From Lentisphaerae bacterium GWF2_57_35 (lineage in GTDB: Bacteria; Verrucomicrobiota; Kiritimatiellia; CAIQIC01; GWF2-57-35): DNA of 64,000 nt. Shown piece by piece: positions 44,924 through 54,311 of this stretch (positions are counted from its first letter, which is position 1; each line of letters begins with the position of its first letter). Under the pieces are notes generated by a model. That model ran no database searches, was not told the DNA's origin, and saw nothing but the letters and a program-made list of their open reading frames with translations. The stretch lies in the NCBI GenBank assembly GCA_001804865.1, contig MHBK01000065.1, positions 23,424 through 87,423 of the forward strand, in the 5' to 3' direction. Made by a program: the position numbers and the translations under genes.

Positions 44924-46267
44924 ATGAAGACTCCACAGGCACCTCCAAACTTGCTGGGGATCATGCATAAATGCATGAATAATAATAGAATAAGCGATGT
45001 TCTGCGGTTGGCTGTCGAGCCGTCTGGCGATTATACGCATTGGGACAAGCTTCGGCATCTGACGCCTCCTTCGGGCCTGACGACAGAAGAATGGTGGTTG
45101 GGACTCAAGCTGCGGCGGGAAGGCTCGCTAAAAGAAGTTCCGTTGAAGGACCAGCAGGGCTCGTTCTTTTCCTTCGGAGTGCCAGACCTCGTTCAAGCCG
45201 AGTTGCACGATATCGATGTCGGGGCCGGTCGTTCGATCGGAATTCCAGAACCGATTGCCAATCCACAGACGAGGGATCGCTACTTGATTCGATCGCTTAT
45301 GGAAGAGGCGATTACTTCCAGCCAGTTGGAGGGCGCCGCTACCACGAGGGATGTCGCCAAAGAAATGATCCGCACCGGACGCCCTCCCCGGGACCCCAGC
45401 GAACAAATGATCTGGAACAACTACACGACCATGCAAAGAATCGTGGAGTTGAAGAAAGAATCCTTATCGCCGGAGATGGTTTTTGCGATTCATCGGCTTG
45501 TGACGGAGAATACCCTGAACGATTCGACCGCTGCCGTACGATTTCGCAAGACGGACGAGAATCTCGTGGTGGGCGACGACTTTGGCGAGATTTTTCACCA
45601 TCCCCCGTCAGCGAAGGAATTGCCCGCACGACTGAAAGCCATGTGCGACTTCGCAAACGAGCGGACTCCCGGGACTTTTGTGCATCCGGCGATACGGGCC
45701 ATCATCCTGCACTTCTGGTTGGCTTATGACCATCCGTTCGTGGACGGCAACGGACGAACGGCTCGAGCGCTATTCTACTGGGGTATGTTGCACGCGGGAT
45801 ATTGGCTGTTCGAGTTCATCTCGATCTCGAGCATTCTGCGCAAGGCGCCTGTGAAGTACGGTCTTTCGTTTCTTCACACCGAGACCGATGCCAACGATTT
45901 GACCTATTTCATTGTAGCCCAGACCAAGGTCATACGCCGGGCCATCGAGGATCTTCACTCCTACATTAATCTCAAGGCTGAGGAAGTCCGCGAGTTGGAG
46001 GCGCAGGTGCGAGCCCTGGGCCTCTTCAATCACCGGCAAGCGGAACTGATTCGTCATGCCCTGAAGCATCCCTTTCAGGAGTATACCATCGCAAGCCATG
46101 GCCAAAGTCACAACGTTGTGTACCAAACCGCCCGCACCGACCTCCTGGATTTGAACGCGCGCGGCGTACTCGTTCAGAACAAGCGCGGAAAGGCCATGGT
46201 CTTTACCGCCCCGCGCAATCTGGTGGAACGGCTGCGAAAGATGGAGACAGAGTCCAGGCCGTTATGA
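44924..46267 (+). CDS. Fic-family AMP-transferase (class II, N-terminal inhibitory helix)
   Basis: 447 residues. Fic proteins transfer AMP or other nucleotide moieties to protein targets. N-terminal Fic_N region holds the inhibitory motif TSSQLEGA, then the catalytic loop HPFVDGNGRTAR (His, Asp, Gly-Asn-Gly-Arg) at about residues 270-281. The C-terminal third (LGLFNHRQAELIRHALKHPFQEYTIASHGQSHNVVYQTARTDLLDLNARG) is a winged helix, likely DNA-binding. No ribosome site precedes the ATG. The AT-rich upstream region and lower GC hint at recent acquisition. No antitoxin gene is adjacent; autoregulation is inferred. Confidence 0.92.
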   Translation: MKTPQAPPNLLGIMHKCMNNNRISDVLRLAVEPSGDYTHWDKLRHLTPPSGLTTEEWWLGLKLRREGSLKEVPLKDQQGSFFSFGVPDLVQAELHDIDVGAGRSIGIPEPIANPQTRDRYLIRSLMEEAITSSQLEGAATTRDVAKEMIRTGRPPRDPSEQMIWNNYTTMQRIVELKKESLSPEMVFAIHRLVTENTLNDSTAAVRFRKTDENLVVGDDFGEIFHHPPSAKELPARLKAMCDFANERTPGTFVHPAIRAIILHFWLAYDHPFVDGNGRTARALFYWGMLHAGYWLFEFISISSILRKAPVKYGLSFLHTETDANDLTYFIVAQTKVIRRAIEDLHSYINLKAEEVRELEAQVRALGLFNHRQAELIRHALKHPFQEYTIASHGQSHNVVYQTARTDLLDLNARGVLVQNKRGKAMVFTAPRNLVERLRKMETESRPL

Positions 46268-46810
46268 GCGAAGATGGCCAATAATTATCCTAACCCATAA
46301 CACTACGCTGACGCCCGTTTTGCCGAAAAAGGACAACTGGTTGACCGCTTGGTTCAGATCTGACCGGAGATCGCGCGATGGGTGTGAGCGGACCGAAACC
46401 GCCAAAGCCTGTTGAGTGCGATTTGTTCTCTGAAACCTCACATATTGGTTCGTAATAGAATTGCGCACCAATACGCATTTTGTAGGTATATTGCTCGACA
46501 GATAATTGTTTTGTGCGGAGCGGTATGGTTGAAAACCATTGGATAGAACCTGTTAAGCGGTCTCGTTATACTTTCCCGTAAATTCCTTTAATCGTTGTTT
46601 GGGATTCTCGGTGCGGCCTGTGTAGGTTCGATCGGAAACGGACAAGCTCCTGAGGACGTATACAAAGTGCTTTGGATAAGGTCCGCCGTCGTCCGAGGCG
46701 GACTTTTGGCGGGACAGCCTTCGCTTCTTGCTCCAGATCGCCCAGACTTCCCTCCCCTTGGCTGGCCTGCCCAGCCGTAGTGCAGCCCCTTGGGGGCGTC
46801 GCGCGAAGGC
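46268..46810. other. Gene-free region between the Fic gene and the integrated element
   Basis: 543 bp without a convincing gene on either strand. A TAGGTATATT-like AT patch lies near 46480. The stretch 46690-46810 directly abuts the tRNA-Gly 3' end and probably belonged to its downstream flank. Confidence 0.4.
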
Positions 46811-46863
<53 letters not shown>

Positions 46864-46987
46864 CCAGAAGTTAAAAATCAACAACATACGTAAATATTAC
46901 CTCCAAGCGTGATATTTGCGTGACATAACGTCTGAAGCACCGTATTATCTTGCTCCAGATTGCAGGCGATTGCATATGGAGTGAAAA

Positions 46988-48301
46988 ATGGCTCTGGAAC
47001 TGAAGGCTCATAGCAAATGGTGGTATGCGCGTTTCTATGTAGACGGCAAACCGAAAACCATCAATCTTCAAGTTGAAGTTGCGGGTAAGGCCCCTGTATC
47101 TTTGCGCGATACTGGGGATCGGCTTTTTGAGCAGTCAAAGTCTCGGGCTCTACAGAAGCATGATGATCTGCACAAAGAAATCGCAGAGAAAAAACATTCA
47201 CAAGAGTATATTCAACGTCTCCACGAGATCCGCACAGGCCGTCGTATTGAATCCGTTCCCTTGAGTGAAATGCTATTGGCATGGGATAATGCTCCCCGCA
47301 AGAGGAAAGGATCAGCAAAATATATATTCCAAGCCCATAGCCACATGACTCGATTTGTGACTTTTTTGAAGACGCAGTATCCTGATGCCAAAACCATGGC
47401 TGATGTGACATCATCGATGGCATCGGCATTTTTTGAGGCAGAGGGGGCTCGGGGTGTTAGTGGCCGAACGTGTAATTCTGTTTTAATCCTCTTGCGTTCA
47501 GTGTTCAAAATATTGGGGCCAAAGGCCAATATCATTCGAAATCCGTTTGATGGAATCCCTACCAAAGATGAGGATACAATTCACCGTATGCCATTCAATC
47601 AACAGGAATTGGCGCGGATTATCGAGGCGTCAAAGGATGATGCCTTTATTCGTCCCATACTCATCGTTGGAATCTGTACAGCTATGCGCCGTGGGGATTG
47701 CTGTTCTTTACGTTGGGCTGATGTGGATATGAAAGAGGGGTTTGTCTCTGTTAAAACGTCCAAGACACAGGAGACTGTGGATATTCCGATGTTCCCTATG
47801 TTGCGAAGCGAATTGGAGCAGTTGGGAACAGGCGAATCAGAATATGTATTTCCTCAGCAAGCATTGATGTATCAAAGCAATCCTCTGGGGATTACTTATC
47901 GGGTGCGAAAGGTTTTTGAGAAAGCTGGATTTTCGGATGATGCCAAAAACAAAACCGAGGAAATCCATGCTCACCGTGAAAACGGCTTGCGCCGGGCATC
48001 GATTAGAGATTTCCATAGTTTCCGGGTAACGTGGATAACCCTAGCTTTGTCCGCTGGTGTTCCTCTGGAGTTGGTCCAGCGTGTAACGGGCCATAAGACA
48101 ACCGATGTGGTATTAAAGCATTACTTCAAGCCAGGACGTGAGCAATTTCGGCAAGCCATTCAATCCGCCATGCCGAAGCTATTGACTAATGGAGCTAAAT
48201 CACGGGATGAACAGATGTTGGAGATCCTTGATAAGACTACGGCAAAAACGTGGAAGCAGGATTGCGAACAACTGCGGATTTTGCTTAAGAAATCTGCATG
48301 A
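46988..48301 (+). CDS. int: Phage-type tyrosine integrase
   Basis: 437 residues, GGAG 5 nt before the ATG. N-terminal arm-binding-like beta segment (WWYARFYVDGKPKTINLQVEV), a SAM-like core-binding domain (FVTFLKTQYPDAKTMADVTSSMASAFF...), and the catalytic domain with Arg in GICTAMRRGDCCSLRWADV, DFHSFRVTWI (His-x-x-Arg), and TGHKTTDVVLKHYFKP (His and Tyr nucleophile). Inserts the element at the tRNA-Gly site beside it. Base composition is more AT-rich than the host genes, supporting foreign origin. Confidence 0.94.
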   Translation: MALELKAHSKWWYARFYVDGKPKTINLQVEVAGKAPVSLRDTGDRLFEQSKSRALQKHDDLHKEIAEKKHSQEYIQRLHEIRTGRRIESVPLSEMLLAWDNAPRKRKGSAKYIFQAHSHMTRFVTFLKTQYPDAKTMADVTSSMASAFFEAEGARGVSGRTCNSVLILLRSVFKILGPKANIIRNPFDGIPTKDEDTIHRMPFNQQELARIIEASKDDAFIRPILIVGICTAMRRGDCCSLRWADVDMKEGFVSVKTSKTQETVDIPMFPMLRSELEQLGTGESEYVFPQQALMYQSNPLGITYRVRKVFEKAGFSDDAKNKTEEIHAHRENGLRRASIRDFHSFRVTWITLALSAGVPLELVQRVTGHKTTDVVLKHYFKPGREQFRQAIQSAMPKLLTNGAKSRDEQMLEILDKTTAKTWKQDCEQLRILLKKSA

Positions 48302-48559
48302 ATTGTTCCATCCTCTTGATAGACCGCGCGATTGCAGCCTATAGCCGTTCCTTGCTCGTTTTCTTCTTGAAAGCCGCCTATATACCGCTAACCTGATTTC
48401 CATCAGTAAACCATTGTTGTGTGTCTACGGTGTCCGCTATTACAAGCCAATCCGGGTTCCACAGCTGTTCAGCCTGATGTTGAGTTGCTTCGATGCAATT
48501 GTACCAACAGACCATGGAGTTGGTGATTCTCACGCTCGTTTCAGATATGAGGAGCTTGT
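48302..48559. other. Intergenic region after the integrase
   Basis: 258 bp with no gene seen. It probably carries the promoter of the two-gene module. The SD GAGGAGC at its right end fixes the next start. Confidence 0.4.
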
Positions 48560-49744
48560 ATGCCATTAGCCAGAAGATGTTTTGCAACGTTCCGCGCCTT
48601 AAGAAATCACGATCCGGTTATTCTATGTGAAGTGCTGAACAAGTTTCCCCAGTTCGTGAAGGATCATAGCCTGAATCTGCCCGAGCATCCGACCGAAGAA
48701 ACACTCGACTACAACGCCCTCATGACGGCGTTGGATGATGCACCAGAGGAACTGGAGGACGTGTTTTTCTACGCGAGCCTGCTGGCTACCTCCGAAGGTT
48801 GGGAACGTATAGAGGAGGAAGCGGACGCGCAGGGAAGGAAACTCTCATTCCACACGGATGGCTTGGGCAAATCCGACTTGGTCCTGAAAGCATGGCTTTA
48901 CAGATGGCCCGCCAATCAATCCCTACTGGAAGAAAGCTATGCCCGTGCCCGTGTACATGGGAAGTCGGCCTACACGTACTATCCATCGACTGCCGACCAT
49001 CGCGGCCGTTTCAAAATGCCGACCGATTCCGTCATGGCCGCCATCAAATCCGAATTGCATGACTACTTCGTCAATCTCGGATTGGGGAAGGGGACCAATG
49101 TCGTCAAATTCGATTTCGATAAAGAGGTCTGGTTTTTGATCCGGTTCCCAGGGTTGCTCACTCGCCAGCGGGCTTATGAAGACGACGGCACGGCGATGAG
49201 CTTGAATTTCAAGCCGGAGGAATACGATGCGGTTGTATATAACACGATCTACGGCGATCTACGGATGAACACCCGCCGGCGGCGTGATCATCTGAAGTAT
49301 CGCGTTGTCTTCGGGCACGCTCTGCTCAATACCGAGAATGCCTTTCGCGTAGATCGGGGCATGATCACCTTGGAGCCCTTGAAAGGCAATTGCCTGGGGA
49401 TGTTCAAGACGCAGGATATTGAGGGACTCGCGTCGATAGTTCCAACCCGGATATCTTTCCATCATCTCAAATCTCCTGCACGAAAAATCGTTTGGGTGGC
49501 CGATAAGAATTCCTCCCTACTGGAAACCAACACATTCCCCTCGCGGCTCTTGCCGGAAGAAACCGATACGGTCCACTACACAGAATTTCATTATCGGATG
49601 AAGAACCGCGCCAATACGGAACCATTGGTTGTCCATCAGGGCAACACTTTGAATTACGAGCGCGATGGTGACTCTGTTGTCTTGGAAGAATGGCTGCGCG
49701 CCCGCGGCATCGTCAAATCCACTTTTCCCGTGAAGAAGAAATGA
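48560..49744 (+). CDS. Unknown protein A of a two-gene phage accessory module
   Basis: 394 residues, GAGGAGC 5 nt before the ATG. No family recognised. Mixed alpha/beta, no signal peptide or membrane segment. The N-terminal part is acidic and helical (EEVLNKF-type: VILCEVLNKFPQFVKDH ... DDAPEELEDVFFYASLL). The middle has WFLIRFPGLLTRQRAYEDDG and a basic patch MNTRRRRDHLKYRVVFG; beta-rich segments follow. The C-terminus, VVLEEWLRARGIV, is helical. Its stop overlaps the start of gene B (ATGA), so the two are made together. Position just after the integrase is where phages keep immunity or defence cargo; that role here is inference. Confidence 0.75.
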   Translation: MPLARRCFATFRALRNHDPVILCEVLNKFPQFVKDHSLNLPEHPTEETLDYNALMTALDDAPEELEDVFFYASLLATSEGWERIEEEADAQGRKLSFHTDGLGKSDLVLKAWLYRWPANQSLLEESYARARVHGKSAYTYYPSTADHRGRFKMPTDSVMAAIKSELHDYFVNLGLGKGTNVVKFDFDKEVWFLIRFPGLLTRQRAYEDDGTAMSLNFKPEEYDAVVYNTIYGDLRMNTRRRRDHLKYRVVFGHALLNTENAFRVDRGMITLEPLKGNCLGMFKTQDIEGLASIVPTRISFHHLKSPARKIVWVADKNSSLLETNTFPSRLLPEETDTVHYTEFHYRMKNRANTEPLVVHQGNTLNYERDGDSVVLEEWLRARGIVKSTFPVKKK

Positions 49745-50673
49745 TTCCCTGGATATGCCTTAGTTATTTCCGTTTCTCCAAGCTGCCGTTAGCCGATTGG
49801 AGACGGCATCTGTTGGGCGTCTCGAAGCCTCTTCAAGCGTATTTAGCAAAGTGCCTCGGCGAGATTGCTGGAACCCTTCCTTGCCCTCAGTCCGGGCAAC
49901 GCTTGCGGGTAGTCCGTCGAGGTGAGCAATTCATCGCCATTCCAGAGGAAGGCTTTGAGACGGATGCAGAAGAACTGCGGAAGCTGACCTTGAAGGATGT
50001 GCAGCTTTGGACACTCGATATGCCTCGCCTTGAGCGCGAGATTGCCGTGGCATTGGGATTAATTCCTCAGGTGGTAGAATCGTCTGATCGATTCACCTTG
50101 ATTGGCATAGCGGGTGTCAGTGAAAGTCGAAAGCCGGTCTTTCTGGCGTATGCTGCCAACGCCGAGGAGTCCATCACCCTCTGTGCCGAGGTGGTCCGAC
50201 ATAATCCTCGAAAATGCGCTGTCATCCTCCCGGTCTATGATCAACCTTCCGAAGAATTCTTGCGACGCCATGAGGCGGAGTTGATCGTACTGGAGGAATC
50301 GGTCTCCTTAACCGTCGATGGCATCGTGGCCTCCTCAAGACCCGCTCCGGTACGCGACACGAACGCGGTGCTTTTGGTCGATGTTATCAATGACTATAAG
50401 ATTTTACGTCTGCCCAATGGACGGGAAATCGACTTGTCGAAGAAGCACAAATGCCGGGCCTTTGTCCGGTATCTGCATGAGCGCCGAAAGAAGACCAGTA
50501 ATCGGATATTCTATTATGACGAAGAGAGACAGAACTTCAACGAGAGTCAGTCCGTCATGGCCATCGACGGAAGTGAATTCAAGTATGGCCTGTTCCGCAA
50601 CTTGACTAAAGACTTCGATATCCTGTTCACGACGTTGGATTCCGCGTCCGATAAGTACCAGATCAATTTCTAA
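49741..50673 (+). CDS. Unknown protein B of a two-gene phage accessory module
   Basis: 310 residues from the ATG at 49741, coupled to gene A. No family recognised. The N-terminal half is mixed (LEREIAVALGLIPQVV). The middle, FTLIGIAGVSESRKPVFLAYAANAEESITLCAEVV then CAVILPVYDQPSEEFLRRHEAELIVLEES, reads like an alternating beta-alpha sensor domain. The last 100 residues (YKILRLPNGREIDLSKKHKCRAFVRYLHERRKK ... FNESQSVMAIDGSEFKYGLF) look like a winged-helix effector as in some regulators. A sensor-regulator acting with protein A is a reasonable guess, not a proof. A terminator follows. Confidence 0.72.
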   Translation: MIPWICLSYFRFSKLPLADWRRHLLGVSKPLQAYLAKCLGEIAGTLPCPQSGQRLRVVRRGEQFIAIPEEGFETDAEELRKLTLKDVQLWTLDMPRLEREIAVALGLIPQVVESSDRFTLIGIAGVSESRKPVFLAYAANAEESITLCAEVVRHNPRKCAVILPVYDQPSEEFLRRHEAELIVLEESVSLTVDGIVASSRPAPVRDTNAVLLVDVINDYKILRLPNGREIDLSKKHKCRAFVRYLHERRKKTSNRIFYYDEERQNFNESQSVMAIDGSEFKYGLFRNLTKDFDILFTTLDSASDKYQINF

Positions 50674-50702
50674 TCTAAAATCCGCAAGTTTTCGTCTTTT
50701 TG

Positions 50703-50726
50703 AAGCCCCGTTGACCGGGGCTTTTT
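50703..50726 (+). terminator. Intrinsic terminator after the accessory module
   Basis: AAGCCCCG-TTGAC-CGGGGCTT followed by TTT, 30 nt after the stop of gene B. A textbook GC stem with a T tract. Confidence 0.88.
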
Positions 50727-50728
50727 CA

Positions 50729-50761
50729 TTTTCAGTGCGTTTTCAGTGCGCTTTCAGTGTC
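50729..50761. repeat. Three 11-bp tandem repeats before the Xis-like gene
   Basis: TTTTCAGTGCG, TTTTCAGTGCG, CTTTCAGTGTC: three direct repeats without spacers, so each falls on the same face of the helix. They lie 85 bp before the HTH gene and after the terminator. Likely protein-binding sites. Confidence 0.65.
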
Positions 50762-50845
50762 CCGCTTCCGTGCGGGCTCGCATGTCTTGCCTCATCCTCG
50801 TTCACGTAATCAGCGGCGACTGGCCGCCGGAATGAACGAGGAAAC

Positions 50846-51154
50846 ATGAAAGACATAACAAGCGAGTTCTTGCAGGCATTGCTGAATGCCTCAGACGAGC
50901 GAAAGCAAAGAGCTTTGAAAGCGCTGCATGGCGATGATCAGCCGCTTAAACCGGTAACAATCGAACCTTATCATACTCAAAGAGAGATCGCAAAGCTTCT
51001 TAAAATCAATCCCTCCACCCTCTGGCGATGGAAGATCCCTTATCATCAATGGGGCGGTTCCCGGCGCTATCTGTTTAGCGAGGTCCAAGCCTATCTTGAA
51101 AGCGCCCGCTTCCGAAGGCAACAGTCCCTTCTCCAGTCCAAGGAGGTGCGATGA
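50846..51154 (+). CDS. Helix-turn-helix protein, excisionase/AlpA-like
   Basis: 102 residues, AACGAGGAAAC before the ATG. The fold signature is TQREIAKLLKINPSTLWRWKIPYHQWGGSRRYLFSEVQAYLES, the MerR/excisionase-type winged helix with 'S-R-R-Y-x-x-S-E-V' wing. An amphipathic N-terminal helix (FLQALLNASDERKQRALKAL) may dimerise. Phage proteins of this kind control excision or early transcription. The 11-bp repeats just upstream are its obvious candidate targets. Its stop overlaps the nuclease start. Confidence 0.78.
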   Translation: MKDITSEFLQALLNASDERKQRALKALHGDDQPLKPVTIEPYHTQREIAKLLKINPSTLWRWKIPYHQWGGSRRYLFSEVQAYLESARFRRQQSLLQSKEVR

Positions 51155-51525
51155 ATTCCCGCGAGAAAGGCAAACGAGGCGAACTCGAAGCCGCCCATTT
51201 TCTGACCGATCAGGGATTTCCGGCCCGGCGCGGACAGCAGTTTTCAGGCTCTCCGGATTCTCCAGACCTGGTCTGCGAAGTGTTGCCGGGCATCCACTTC
51301 GAAGTCAAACGCACCCAACGCACAGACCTCTACGCCTGGCTGATACAGGCCAAAGCCGACGCCGGCGGAAAGCTGCCGGTGGTGCTCCACCGCAAGAACG
51401 ACTCCCGGTGGCTCGTGATCCTCGATGCCGAAGCTTTTTTGTCGCTCGTCCGTGAGAGCGATTTTCCCGTCAAACCCATAGAAGGAGAGAAAAATGCAGA
51501 GTCCCGTACGTATCAATTCCCTTGA
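51151..51525 (+). CDS. Phage PD-(D/E)XK-like endonuclease (Holliday junction resolvase type)
   Basis: 124 residues, start coupled to the HTH gene. REKGKRGELEAAHFLTDQGFPARRGQQFSG, then SPDLVCEVLPGIHFEVKRTQRTDLYAWLIQAKADA, gives the nuclease core: Glu in GELEAA, Asp in SPDLV, and FEVK with the catalytic Glu and Lys. Family members cleave branched DNA in phage recombination or replication. Cytoplasmic. The last 32 nt overlap the ATPase gene. Confidence 0.85.
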   Translation: MNSREKGKRGELEAAHFLTDQGFPARRGQQFSGSPDSPDLVCEVLPGIHFEVKRTQRTDLYAWLIQAKADAGGKLPVVLHRKNDSRWLVILDAEAFLSLVRESDFPVKPIEGEKNAESRTYQFP

Positions 51526-52831
51526 TGTCGAAAACGTCAAACGCATCCAGGCCGTCAGCCTGGATTGTTCCGGACAGGCCCTCACTGTCATCGGTGGAAG
51601 CAATGCCCAAGGTAAAACCAGTTTGCTCGATGCCATCATGTGGGGCTTGGGGGGTGATCGTTACCGTCCGTCCAGGGCCTTGCGCGATGGCGAAGAGAAG
51701 CTGGCCATCAAAATCGAATTGTCCAACGGTCTCACGGTAGAGCGCAAGGGTTGCAATGGAGCCCTGAAAGTCACTGACCCCACGGGCGCAAAAGGCGGAC
51801 AGCAATTACTGAATGAGTTCGTCAGCCAACTGGCCTTGGACCTGCCCAAGTTCATGCAGATATCAGCCAAGGAAAAGGCCCAGATGCTACTGGATGAATT
51901 CCCAGGGCTGGGGCTCAAGTTGGAGAAGCTGAGCCAGGAGTCCAAGCGCCTATATGACGAACGGCATGCCCTGGGGCAGATTGTCGTCCGAAAACAAAAA
52001 CATGCCGATGACCTGCCTTTCCATCCCGACGTTCCTGAGAAACCTCTGACCGGTTCCGAGATGACCTCCAAAATGCAGGATGCCATGCAGCTCAATGCCC
52101 GCAACGCGGAAACCCGCCGACGCCGGGATGAATTGCTTCGCAATCGTCAGCAGGCGGAAGCGGACCTGATCAAGCAGGATGCCCGCATCACTGAATTGGA
52201 AACCCGGCTGGCCGAGGAGCGCCACCGCCGGGCGGAGATGGCCGAACGCATCCGAGAGCTGGATACCCTGAGCCTACAAGCCAACGCCGCCGCCGGGGAT
52301 CTCCACGATGCCGATACCGCGGAGATCCAACGCGCCCTGGAGCAGATTGATTCCATCAACGCCAAGGTGCGCCAGAACATGGACAAGGAGCGGGCAGGGG
52401 ATGAAGCCCGGGAAATGGGGGAACAATACCGCGCCTTGTCCGCGGAAATCGAAAAGGTCCGAGTGGAACGAGTCCGCCTATTGGCAGACGTGAAGATGCC
52501 TCTGGAGCAACTGCTCATCGACGAAGACGGCGAGCTGATCTACAGCGGCCAGAAATGGGACTGCATGAGCGGCGCCGAACAACTCCGCGTGGCCGCCGCC
52601 ATTTGTGCCGCCATCAAGCCGGAATGCGGTTTCGTGCTGCTGGACGGCTTGGAGCGCATGGACATCGTCCAGCTTCGGGAGTTCGCTGTCTGGCTCGATG
52701 AACGCCACCTACAGGCCATTGGGACCCGTGTCTCCACCGGGGACGAATGCAGCATCATCATTGAGGACGGCACGGCCGTAGCGCCGGACGCCAAGACCCA
52801 GCAGAAAACCGCCCGTTACGATTTCGAGTAA
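51494..52831 (+). CDS. SMC/RecF-like AAA ATPase with short coiled coil
   Basis: 445 residues; AAGGAG 6 nt before the ATG. Walker A GGSNAQGKTSLLDAIMWGLGG near residues 34-54, coiled-coil arms between about 140 and 330 (RRRRDELLRNRQQAEADLIKQDARITELETRLAEE...), ABC signature CMSGAEQLRVAAAI and Walker B FVLLDGLERMD near the end. Phage relatives sit next to ERF or RecT genes and probably help process DNA ends, like a small SbcC. Same operon as the nuclease upstream, which may be its partner. Confidence 0.88.
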   Translation: MQSPVRINSLDVENVKRIQAVSLDCSGQALTVIGGSNAQGKTSLLDAIMWGLGGDRYRPSRALRDGEEKLAIKIELSNGLTVERKGCNGALKVTDPTGAKGGQQLLNEFVSQLALDLPKFMQISAKEKAQMLLDEFPGLGLKLEKLSQESKRLYDERHALGQIVVRKQKHADDLPFHPDVPEKPLTGSEMTSKMQDAMQLNARNAETRRRRDELLRNRQQAEADLIKQDARITELETRLAEERHRRAEMAERIRELDTLSLQANAAAGDLHDADTAEIQRALEQIDSINAKVRQNMDKERAGDEAREMGEQYRALSAEIEKVRVERVRLLADVKMPLEQLLIDEDGELIYSGQKWDCMSGAEQLRVAAAICAAIKPECGFVLLDGLERMDIVQLREFAVWLDERHLQAIGTRVSTGDECSIIIEDGTAVAPDAKTQQKTARYDFE

Positions 52832-52858
52832 ACAAACCCCCAACCCAGAAGGAAACCC

Positions 52859-53809
52859 ATGGAAACCACACCCATAATGCCAGAAACCCCAAGTATGTCA
52901 GAGCAAGTCAACGAACTCGCGGCGGCGCTCGTGAAAGCCCAAGCCGCGATGAAGAACCCGCCCAAGAAACGGACCGCCTTCATCAAAAGCCAGAAGGGGA
53001 GCAGCTACAAGTACAACTACGCGGACCTCGCGGACATCATCGATGCGATTCGTGACCCGCTTTGCACCGCCGGCTTGGCCTATGTGCAGGTCGTAAAGCA
53101 ATCCGCCGGCGGTGGGCAGTCGCTCATCACGCAGTTGCTCCACACCAGCGGCCAATGGATGGCCAGCTCCTACCCGTTGCCCCGGCAGGCTGGGGCACAG
53201 GAGATGGGCAGCTTCATCACCTATGCCCGACGCTACAGCCTGTGCGCGATTCTGGGCATCGCAGGCGAGGACGATAATGACGGCCAATCGGCCACGGAAG
53301 GCGGTCCCACGGAAGAAACGACGCGCACCCAACTCGTAGAGCAGATGGGCGCTGCCGCCATCGGCAACCGCGCCGTCCTGGAGTACTGCAAACGCGAAGG
53401 CCTGCATGCCGAGGGAAACACCGTCGAGGACTTGCCGATTGCCGTCGTGAACGTCTTGCTGGAGAAATGGGATGCAGCGGTCGCGGCCATGAAAGCGATG
53501 CCCGCAAAGAAACTGCCGTCGCAGAAGAAAGCGCCGCCGGCCGCTCCAACTCCTCCGGAAACGACCATCCCGCCGCAGGAATCTCCCGATGAGTTGCCGG
53601 GTCTTCCTTCGCTCCCGTCGCCGCTCGGAAAGCTGCTGGCTGAGGCGAAGATCACTGCCGATGACCTGCACGCTTACTACGTCGCCGCAGGCCATTTCCC
53701 CAAGGAAATGACGACCGACAAACTGCCCTCCGATTACGTGAAGGCGCTCACGGCCCCCGATAACTGGAAAAAAGTGGTTCAGAAAATCAAAACCAAGAAG
53801 GCGGAATAG
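52859..53809 (+). CDS. ERF-family single-strand annealing protein
   Basis: 316 residues, AAGGAAACCC before the ATG. ERF core: VKAQAAMKNPPKKRTAFIKSQKGSSYKYNYADLADIIDAIRDPLCTAGLAYVQVV ... GSFITYARRYSLCAILGIAGEDDNDG, with the conserved YARRY-L motif. The Pro-rich linker (PPAAPTPPETTIPPQE) precedes a C-terminal helical tail. Anneals complementary strands during phage recombination. One base separates its stop from the next start. Confidence 0.92.
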   Translation: METTPIMPETPSMSEQVNELAAALVKAQAAMKNPPKKRTAFIKSQKGSSYKYNYADLADIIDAIRDPLCTAGLAYVQVVKQSAGGGQSLITQLLHTSGQWMASSYPLPRQAGAQEMGSFITYARRYSLCAILGIAGEDDNDGQSATEGGPTEETTRTQLVEQMGAAAIGNRAVLEYCKREGLHAEGNTVEDLPIAVVNVLLEKWDAAVAAMKAMPAKKLPSQKKAPPAAPTPPETTIPPQESPDELPGLPSLPSPLGKLLAEAKITADDLHAYYVAAGHFPKEMTTDKLPSDYVKALTAPDNWKKVVQKIKTKKAE

Positions 53810-53810
53810 C

Positions 53811-54269
53811 ATGACCGAGAAAAATACCGAAGCATTTGGCTGGGACGATCCGATTGAAAAAGGTGCAGAGTTTATGCTCCTGCCGGAAGGCACTGCGACC
53901 TTCGAGGTGCTCAAGATCGAACGGGCGCGTAAGGAAATGGGCAAGCTGGGCACCTGCAATGTGGCGCTGCTCTCGCTGCTGGTGACCAGCGACGAGACCG
54001 GCGAATCGGCGACCTTTGTCGAGAATCTGCCGCTTCATCGCAAGACCCAGTTCAAATTGTTCCAGTTCTTTTCGTCCATCGGCATGCGTCAGCATGGGAA
54101 TGATGAGCCGTTCGTTCCGAACTGGGGGAAGGTCGTCGGCACAACCGGCGCCTGCAAAATCGGCATCCGCGAGTGGAAGGGCAAGGATGGCGAGCCGCAC
54201 AAATCCAACGAGGTCGTGAAGTATCTCGATCCGCCGACCGAGGCCGACGTTCAAAACCTGAGCTTCTAA
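53811..54269 (+). CDS. DUF669-like phage protein
   Basis: 152 residues, one nucleotide after the ERF stop. GAEFMLLPEGTATFEVLKIERARKEMGKLGTCNVALLSLLVTSDETGES then KTQFKLFQFFSSIGMR and GACKIGIREWKGKDG.PHKSNEVVKYL form the beta-rich pattern of DUF669, always found beside phage annealing proteins and helicases. Function not settled; a role with single-stranded DNA is likely. Confidence 0.8.
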   Translation: MTEKNTEAFGWDDPIEKGAEFMLLPEGTATFEVLKIERARKEMGKLGTCNVALLSLLVTSDETGESATFVENLPLHRKTQFKLFQFFSSIGMRQHGNDEPFVPNWGKVVGTTGACKIGIREWKGKDGEPHKSNEVVKYLDPPTEADVQNLSF

Positions 54270-54311
54270 ATCTCCCGCGCCCTGGGCATGGCGATAAAAG
54301 GCCCACCCCCT

